From NCBI GenBank assembly GCA_018398765.1, contig JAHBMJ010002086.1:41467-93690 (forward strand): a stretch of 52,224 nt of DNA, given 5' to 3'. A model generated the notes under the pieces. It searched no databases and was not told the DNA's origin. It worked only from the letters and a program-made list of their open reading frames with translations. The translations under genes were made by a program, and so were the position numbers. Positions 44,601-52,224 of this stretch are shown piece after piece. How positions within the stretch are numbered: position 1 is the stretch's first letter; every line of letters starts with the position of its first letter. Source of the stretch: Chromera velia (Eukaryota > Sar > Chromeraceae).

Positions 44601-47600
44601 GTCTGCAGGACCCCCCTGTACAATGAACTGGCAGCTGTTCAAAATGGGAGACGCTGAGACGAGCTTCCTACTTGGAACCGTTCAGGAGTGGAATGTCACA
44701 GGAGTCTGGTTTCATCCCATGCATCTTCACGTGAACCACGTCCAGCTCATCTCCGGGGGAGACGAGTGGATCCAAAACGGAGACTACGTCGACACGCTCG
44801 CGCTGCCTATATCAGGAGGACCTCTGAGAGACGGGGATGCAGAGCCCGTTGTGGTCCGTGAACCCTCTCTCAGACTCTTCTGCGGGGCTGCTTTCTACAG
44901 GCTCTCTCCACCCCCTCATTTTCTCCCTCCTAGCCCGTCCTCCTCTTCCTCCTCCTCCGCTCCTGCAGTGTCGGTGTTCGTCTCATTCCCCCTCTCACTT
45001 GCTGCCTCTGCTGTTCCCTCGAGCTGCCCCGCCCACCCCTTCTTCTTGCACTTCCGACGTCTGTCTGCGCGTCGTTGTGCCTTTCTACATATCTGCTGTC
45101 CGTTGGTGCGTGGTGAGTGAGTGAGTGCAGGTGCGGTTCCAGCCCGAAAAGTTCACCGGGAACTACATCATGCACTGCCACACGCTGACTCACGAAGACA
45201 CAGGCTGCATGCGGTAGGTGCATGGGTGATTGTCTGTCTGTCTGTCTATCTGAAGAAAAAAAGAAGTCCTATGGTCTGTCTGTGAATGAGAAGAAGAAGA
45301 AGAAGAAAGAATCCTATAGTCTGCCTAGCTGTCTCCCTTTCTGCTTGTGTGTGTCTGTCTCTGGATGCAGTCTGGATGTGCTGACTTCTTTCTTGCTTCC
45401 TTCCGTGTGCCTGACGAAGCTCAGCGATCGATTGATCGACATGAAGCCTTACAGTTCGCTCGGGCGGTATTACGGTGCTGCTGCGTGTCTGTGTGCTTTG
45501 ATTGCTCACAGTCAGAATTCCTGCTGTCTCCCGTACTCATACGTCGGTGAAATGATCTGCAGGTACGTGGACGTGTTTGGTCAGGAAGGACAGCCTGCCC
45601 CTGTATGCGACGCACACGAAGACCCGGAGGGATCGTTTTGCTATTTCCCGCCCACATTCGTTACGACGGCCGCGGCGTCTGTAGAGATGGCCACCACCAA
45701 CTACCTGCAAGCCGCCAACTTTCATCTGCATAACGGCTTTCAGTACACAGGCGAGTACCCTGAAAAGAAAAAGGAGTGTGTCCATGGGGCAGGGGCCGAA
45801 GATACGGTGCATGTGCGACCTTCACCCCTCGGCCTGACGGGAACGGTGACTATCTGGAGGTTTCCCGGTCAGATGATCTGAACGGAACGAACGGCATCGC
45901 CTACTGGCCTCGCTACATGGAGGATACTGTGACGTTCAGGGGGAGTTCCTCTATCGGGCTCGCCTTCCGCATCGAGAAGACAGAAGAGTGCGCTGACCAC
46001 ATGATCATCCTGACTGACCAGGAGACCCCCCCGCAAAACCTTGTGTGAGTCGGATTAGCTTACTGCCTGTGTTCGCAAATCGTTTGTTGCATCGAGTGCA
46101 TGTGTCTCTGAGCTGGAAAAAGCTCTGGTTGGAGGAACGAACAAGCGATCTGCTCTTCATGAATGCCATTGGACGGGTCCGTCCATTGAAGGCTCTTCAA
46201 GGTTCTTTCTCTTTTCTGTGCCGCCCACGTGATCGTGTGTCCGCCTGTCCGACTTTCGCTTTCTGGATTTTTTTTTCTCCAGCCATTTCCTTCCTTGTGT
46301 ATAGTGAGCGACATGACTCTGCAGCGTTGAGTGGAAGATCGGCACTTGCTCGACTCACTGGCCCCTTAATTGTCTCTGAAATCTCTGCAGGGACTGGCAG
46401 GCTCGTGTCGGAGAATCTCAGAGTCGACGCACGAGAGACGTGGTCATCTGGGTCAACTGCGACAAGCTGATGGCCTCAATTCCCGGAGGAATGGCAGAGA
46501 GCGTCAGTCAGTCAGTCGGTTAGACTCAACTGCTCTTCAGTTCCCACCTTTCCCTTTGAATTGCTTCGATCCAACCAGAAATCGTGTACTAATTTCATGA
46601 ATCGTTCCATTAGTTTCTCCCTCCATCCATGCGTGCAGGGATGCCCAATCAGAGATGGTCCCAACGATATCTACATCGACCTGCAATCCTCGAGGCTGAG
46701 GCTCAAGGTTGGAGGGTGCGAGCTGAACCCCCAGTTCAACGTTCCCATCGGAATGGATGCCAACCAGCCGATGAACTTCTTCTTAGGCAAGATGGGGAGC
46801 TTGACTGCCTCCAGGAACCCGGATGGCGCGTGGGTGCAGGACACGCGGCCCGTTCCAGAGGTGGCGCGCTTTCTGCTGATGAGCAGACTCGATCGGTGAG
46901 TAGTTTTTGCTCAGGGCCACGGTTCAGGCAGTGAGAGTGAGTGAGAGACATAGTCCGGAGTTTTTCCTCTCTTTCTTCGCCGTCAAGGGGGTTCATCGAC
47001 CTGAAATGATGTACCCTTTTCTCTTTTTTTTTTTTCTTCACCTCTCAGCGCACACGCGCGTGCGTCAACGTAATTTCCGCATGTCTGTTGACGATCTTGC
47101 TGAACGAAATATCGCCGAACGCGTGCAGCGGCACTCTGCCCAAGATGCGCGACGGATTCTGCCAGCTTCTCGACTCGGACTTTGAGGGCGAAAACGGATT
47201 GGACTGCAGTGGCGTTATCACGTGCCCGACGAACGACATGGACTGCGACTCGAATCCCCCCGGTATGCTCTGCGACGGCGTCACAGAAGGATTCTATGAT
47301 CCTTCAGCACTCCAGGCCCCGAAGTGGAGCGTATCGGAAGACAGTGGCAATACCAACATGACAGTCAAGGAGGCTATTTGCACAGACGGACTGTGCAGCG
47401 TCTTTGCTGACCACGAGAATCTGGTGGTTTGGGGTGCCCGTCCTGGTGAGTCTCTGACAAGGTGGCACATGCACGACAGAGGTCTCCAATAGGTTCCACA
47501 GACTCTCTCTGCCGTCTTCCTCTGTTACTGTATCTTGCTGCCCGATTTGTGCCTGCCTGTCTCTCTGCATCTGCACCTCTGTCGATCCGTCCGTCCGTCC

Positions 47601-47618
47601 GTCCGTCTACTTCTTTCC

Positions 47619-47676
<58 letters not shown>

Positions 47677-49008
47677 TCATTGCTTTCTGCATCTCAAGGG
47701 GCCCGTTCATCTTTTCCCCTTTTCACCTCGCTCTTCTTTGCCGTTTCACTCCAGTAGTTGCGAGGCCCCGGTTGCCCTCTCAGGTCTGTAGCCTTCAAGA
47801 AAGTTACATCTCTCCCTCCTCCCCCCTCCCCCCCTTCCTGCCCGTCTGCCTCTCTTTCTGCTTGCCTGCCTGTAGCCGGGCGCGCAAACTCCTTCGAGAG
47901 GCCTCCTGCCGTCTTCAATGAGGTACTGCCGGCCGCAGTCGAGCTGACCATCACGGCGATGCGCAAGAACGAATGCGACAATCATATCGTTGTACTTTCA
48001 TCCACATCTGCCTCGGCTTCTGCCTCTGCTCCTGCCGCTGAGGAAGAAGAGGCTGACAGCACCGGTGATGCGCCTGCCGAGGAGGTAGAACCCATCCCCA
48101 CCGCTGCGCCTGCAGAAGAGGAAGAGGAATCCGAAGCGCCTGGCAGTGCCCCTTCTACTTCCCCTGCTCCTGCTTCGGACTACATCGGGGTTCCTGCAGG
48201 TCGGCTGACGAATGCAATTGCCCGTCTCTTTCTTTGAAGCCAGTCAAGTACCTGCCCCCAATTCAATTCTTTAACAGCTAGGGGTTCGCAATCACTCCGG
48301 CCAGTTCAGTCGAACCTTCAAGAGTCGTACTTGAACAGGAAGCTGTGTCTTCTACTCAACCATTTCGTCGCGTGGCAGAAAAGAGATGGAATGGAATGGA
48401 ATTGAATGCAACTTAGTGGTCTGCATGCACACCCGTTTTTCCTTTCCCATGCAGGCACCTGGGTGCTGAGGATGGAGTGCGGCTCTCTGAAGGTAACCAC
48501 CTCCACCGACACGATCGACCTCAGCGACCTCGCCGAGGAGTGCGGGTTCAACGAGACCTCTGTCGTCAACTCCTGTCCCCTCGGCTTCACAGACACAGGC
48601 AGCGGGTGTGTAACAACCGAAGTCTCTACAGTCAGCGCCTTCCGTGTCGCTACTGGGATCGGACTTGACTACCAGTGCCCCCTAGGATCGACCATGAGCG
48701 GCCGCAGAGGTGCCGTCGGATTTGTGAGAAGGAACCCCTTCACGACATCCGTGCCCCAGTGCACAAAGACTGAGACCACCTATGCCGCGTACACTCAGGC
48801 GGCTCGCTACGACGATCTGCGGACTGTGGTGTGGAAATTCAACCCCTGTTCCTCCAAGCTTACCGTCTCCATCCCGAACTGCGCCTCGAGAGAAGTTGGA
48901 ACGTTCCGTGAGGCTGCAGTGGGGGGCTGGCGTCTCCGGCTGGGTGCGGATTCCGACAGCCTGAACAACCCCGCAGAGTTTACTGGACTGTCCATCAGAG
49001 AGCTGTAA
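41623..49008 (+). CDS. secreted multicopper oxidase with long C-terminal extension, 15 exons
   Basis: Exons: 41623-41716, 41857-42081, 42311-42470, 42789-43141, 43528-43810, 44000-44152, 44609-44853, 45131-45213, 45563-45754, 45793-46044, 46391-46502, 46639-46895, 47129-47445, 47876-48199, 48455-49008; about 1,200 codons. Signal peptide MKLFEGLSLFVGVTAQIEA. The cupredoxin part resembles bilirubin-oxidase/CotA types: LPGPTLRVKPGDTLEVTV, TNLHT at the end of exon 3, GALIVEDLPGQI, HPMHLHVNHVQLIS (exon 7), MHCHTLTHEDTGCM (exon 8). Exon 3 ends in phase 2, while exon 4 needs phase 1, and the expected WYHxH segment is absent, so an exon is missing or the gene is damaged there. From about residue 590 on, Cys-containing beta-rich modules follow (KTEECADHMIILT and MRKNECDNHIVVLS in parallel positions), then an Ala/Glu/Pro linker at 48000-48180. 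Expected role: oxidation of phenols, metals or tetrapyrroles outside the cell; substrate unknown. Confidence 0.8.
44244..44363. repeat. exact 60-bp tandem duplication in multicopper-oxidase intron 6
   Basis: Two consecutive 60-bp copies containing CGTACTTCAGAAGAGTCCCC, about 250 bp before exon 7. They are identical by eye, so either a very recent duplication or an assembly effect. Intronic. Confidence 0.9.
45755..45792 (+). other. 38-nt intron in the multicopper oxidase gene
   Basis: Removal of GTACCC...GGGCAG joins exon 9 in phase 2 to the only open downstream frame (CATFTPRPDGNGDYLEV). Without splicing the frame stops within about 45 codons. A second very short intron, 31 nt at 21114-21144, is inferred in the His-rich gene. 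Confidence 0.6.
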
Positions 49009-49559
49009 GCGGGAAGGGGGGAGAAACAGAGAGAGATAGATAGAGAGAGAGAGAATAAACGGACGAACGATTACAGGGGGGACCGAGTAAGTTCTTGAAT
49101 GGATGGAAGGTAATTGGGGAGATTCCATCCTAACCAGGTGAGAGGAAGAGTTAAGTGCGGGAGAGATGCGCAGAAGAAGGAAAGGGAAGGTGAGAATGCA
49201 AAGCGGGAGAACACGACGGGGGAGAAAAAGCAAAAGTGCGTTGCTTTCCAAACGAAGCGCATTGCTTTGCTTTGCTTTAGTCCTTAGTCTGTCTTCATCC
49301 AATGAATTCAAGAAAACTGCATGCATGGACTTTCCTTGCTAGATCCATGCACTGCTCTTTCCCTTTGGAAAAGCGACCTCCTTTCTCAGCCGCGCTTTTC
49401 TTTCTTGAAGCACGTGCTGGCGCTTCATGTTGCTGTCGGTGTTTGAGACGCCTGTCGATGCTGTCTTACCTTTTTTGGGCGCGCTGGATTTTTGAAGGCG
49501 GTAGTATCTTCTGCCAAGAAGGTGCGTGTATTGTCTTGTCTTCGTGTCTGACTCTCAAT

Positions 49560-49572
49560 TAGGTTCATTGTC

Positions 49573-49605
<33 letters not shown>

Positions 49606-50025
49606 GGTGACTTCTAACTTTAATACTCCATCTCTCTCTCCCTTGAACTTGAGAGAGAGAGGANGGGGGAGAGAGAGAAAGAGAAAGAGAGAGAGAGAGA
49701 GAGAGAGTTGGGACATACAGAGTGAGTGTGTGTGTGTTGGTGACTCTGACTTTAAGACTTCATGCCCCTGTGTGTCTCTCTCTTTCTTTGGAGTATGTGA
49801 TAGCTGACTTTGTCGGAGACGGAACAAAACCCGTGCAGTGTGTTGATGACTCTGACTTTAAGACTTCATGCATCTCTCTCTTTCTTTGTAGCGTGTGATA
49901 GCTGACTTTATCGGAGACGGAACAAAACCCGTGCAGACGTGTTGCCAGCTATTTAGTAATGTGTCGGTTTACGCAAGGATATATACAACAGTAATGTGTC
50001 GGTTTACGCAAGGATATATACAAGA
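49560..50025. repeat. microsatellites and two short tandem duplications
   Basis: A (GT)n at 49574-49602 and a (GA)n at 49650-49707, with an undetermined base at 49664. A roughly 100-bp unit is tandemly duplicated (GACTCTGACTTTAAGACTTC ... GGAACAAAACCCGTGCAG, about 49740-49838 and 49845-49937). A 33-bp unit (GTAATGTGTCGGTTTACGCA...) occurs twice at about 49957-50022. No coding potential. From 50026 to 51540 I see no gene. Confidence 0.8.
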
Positions 50026-51542
50026 TTCGAGGGGGGGGGGCGGGGGGGGAAGGTGGCAAGGGGAGCACGGAATCGTGGAGGTCGGAGAAGGAAGGGAAAA
50101 GGCTTCGCCGTCTCCTTTATCGCAAAGCAAGCAATCCTTTTCCTTTTATGGAATCTACGCTGCTTCCCGCTTTATGAATCCATCTTTTTTTTTTTTGCTC
50201 TGTACATTCCAGAGAACGCAGTTTTGTTGACACCTGTAGCAGTTTTCTGAATCATCATGCTTTGTCTGCTCGGAGGGCGACGACGTACATCTGTTTTTTT
50301 TTTTCTGCAAATAGATGCTTGGTCCCTGACGCCGTCATTGCACGATTTCGCCCAATCCGGTGCGGCCTGTGTTTTGTCTCTGACTTTCTGCATGTGTTCT
50401 CCATCTTTTCGGCTTCGGTGCTTTTGGTGAGCTTGGTATTGTGCGCGTCGTTTCCTTCGCCTGCACAGCTTAGGGTCATTCGTGCGTTTTCCTTTAGCTT
50501 TTCCAAGTCTGCATCGTTGGTGTCTTCTCCCCTGCTTCCTTAGTTCAAAATTCACGTCAGAAGGTGGTATTATGCTTCAGTGCCTGACTTTCTTGTGTGC
50601 GGTTCCTTACTACTCACCAAAATACCTCGAATCTACTGCAATAAATCCAAGACTTTTCTCTCGAATTCATCTTTTTTTGTTTCTGGGGGTTGCTCTGTCT
50701 GACAGTACGATTCTTGGCTTGCCCTATCCTCAATTGTTAACGGCTTGCTGCATGGAGTGAGTTCAAATTATTACTGTCTGGATCGCACGTGCACATGCGC
50801 AGGTTTTGCATGTTGGAGACTGCATGTATGCTTCGGCTTGCTTCGGCTATCCGCCACGACGCGGCCGTTTGCATGCTTCCGTGCTTTATCCTTCGTGCAT
50901 TCCTTGAGTGACGGTTGAGTGGTAATACTCTGGTATCGCATGCAACCTGAAATCCTGGCTGAAAAGTGAAAGACGGGCAGCGACTGAGCTGCGACTTCCC
51001 CAACGCTAAGGTAATTTGTTAAAGAACGTTTGCGCCAAATTTTGCCCAAAACGCATACTTATGAACACTGCCTAAAATTTAAAATTTGAAAACCTTTAGG
51101 AAATTTTTCTTATTTTTTAAAAAGAAATGAAATGTATAGACTAGTGTATAGAAATAAATTCTAATGGCTAGAACTTAGTTTTAACTAGTTTTGGGGTATG
51201 CCTGAGTCTAATTTTAATTTGCTAATAATGCTTAAATTATAGCTAGGGTTTAACATGATCAATAACATCTCCCAACTAACTTATAAAATGATGATGATAG
51301 GATAGGATAGGATAGAATTAATGTCTGGAGGATTGGCCTCCTGCTCCAATGCCGAGCGCTCGACGTTTGGCGTCCAGGAAAAGCGTATACACGCGTCGGA
51401 TCTTCCTGGCCGGCCCGCACAGGCCAAAAAGACCTGTGATGATGATGATGATGCGGTTGACTAAACCCGGTAGCCATCGTGTGCGGCGTGCCCTAGTGTA
51501 TCCCAATGGCAAAAGACAGTTTGAGCATGTATACATTGTTAG

Positions 51543-52004
51543 CCTAGGAGTCTTGACCAGATTTGATTTGATAGGATTTGATTTGATTTGATTTGAGCTT
51601 CAAGCTCAAATCTGGCCAGATTTGAGGTAGATTTGAGGTTAAAGTCTAGGGGTCACTCTCGACACTAGTCTTGATAGCACTGAAGACGGCATGACACAGT
51701 CGATACCACTTACAAATCCTAGAAAGCCCTAGAGACAAGAAAATCACTAAAAACTAGATTAAAAGCTAAATTAAGACTCTCAAAATTAATGAGCTATTGT
51801 CAAAGCTAAGAGCTTACATAAGTTTTTTGCTTAGAGTCATCCTAGAGAGTCACCTTGAAGATTTGAGGTTAAAGGGTCAGATTTGAAGTAGATTTGATAT
51901 GATTTGATAGGCCTTATCATGCTAAAGTTTCTTAGGCCTAAGATTTAATTTGAGGTTAAGCCCTACTTCAAATTAAATCAAATCAAATCTGGTCACTACC
52001 TAGG
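51543..52004. mobile_element. candidate inverted-repeat element rich in GATTTG
   Basis: The left end CCTAGGAGTCTTGACCAGAT continues into GATTTG repeats; the right end, read inverted, is CCTAGGTAGTGACCAGATTT with the same GATTTG run. Internal AGATTTGAGGTTAAAG occurs twice (about 51627 and 51860), and CAAATCTGGCCAGATTTG near 51606 is a perfect palindrome. The structure suggests a short non-autonomous element; no ORF. The window ends in a poly-C run (about 52210-52224) that looks like a sequence or contig end. Confidence 0.45.
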
Positions 52005-52224
52005 AGCGTGAAGACTCGCTTAGTGAGGCTACACTGAGATGACTCTAGAGACGACTAGAAGCTAGCTGGCACCTGCCTAGGGATCGATCTGTTTATGTCT
52101 AGGTAGGCCGCCATGACAAAACCTAGGAGAGAACTGGCTTGACACGTATCTCTCTGCAGGAGAAGCAATTAAGAAGTACCACATCACTTACCTCCCGACC
52201 TCATCCCTAACCCCCCCCCCCCCC

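Noticed and set aside
1..52224. tRNA, rRNA or telomeric repeats
   Set aside because: I looked for tRNA cloverleaf box sequences, rRNA-like blocks and TTTAGGG/TTAGGG-type arrays and saw none; the poly-C at the end is not a telomere.

Overview
This is a eukaryotic nuclear window, most likely from an alveolate alga of the chromerid type (Chromera-like). The reasons are an intron-dense gene with a RAP domain (a family expanded in apicomplexans and their algal relatives), introns full of CA/GT, GA/CT and TGAG microsatellites, mixed transposable elements, and moderate GC. I read the organism from gene style only; no rRNA, plastid or marker gene is present, so the assignment is an inference.

Layout. 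1-1340: two degenerate minisatellites. 2048-4269: two intronless convergent ORFs of unknown function; the second lies between two copies of a palindromic repeat. 4765-4953: a 21-bp tandem repeat. 5030-8950: a decayed Ty3/gypsy retrotransposon with pol fragments, a polypurine tract and a 3' LTR. 10689-16669 (+): a 12-exon gene for a RAP-domain protein. 16654-18520: an element with ~155-bp terminal inverted repeats enclosing a broken Penelope-like reverse transcriptase; its left repeat contains the stop codon of the RAP gene. 19551-26681 (-): a 19-exon gene for a secreted, histidine-rich protein that I cannot assign to a family. 26700-31196: intergenic, with inverted-repeat (MITE-like) elements and TGAG repeats. 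31197-38215 (-): a sugar-1,4-lactone oxidase (L-gulonolactone oxidase-like) with a signal peptide and a C-terminal membrane anchor. 38216-38776: shared divergent promoter region. 38777-40069 (+): an intronless, bacterial-style DMT-superfamily (DUF606/YdcZ) transporter. 41623-49008 (+): a 15-exon secreted multicopper oxidase with a long C-terminal extension. 49009-52224: repeats and intergenic sequence.

Most exon boundaries were worked out by hand by requiring open frame, matching phase, GT donors and AG (nearly always CAG) acceptors across consecutive exons. In the RAP gene and the His-rich gene all phases close exactly (654 and 737 codons including stop). In the lactone oxidase the last 2-3 exons are unresolved. 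In the multicopper oxidase one junction (exon 3/4) cannot be closed and appears to lack the exon for the second copper motif. About 23 of 59 inferred donors begin GTC rather than GTA/GTG, and two inferred introns are only 31 and 38 nt.

The genes do not form one pathway. The lactone oxidase and the multicopper oxidase are both predicted to enter the secretory pathway and to be O2-consuming oxidases; the RAP protein is expected to act on organellar RNA. The least explained pieces are the inverted-repeat element carrying the RT, the His-rich secreted protein, and the palindrome-flanked ORF pair near 2-4 kb.
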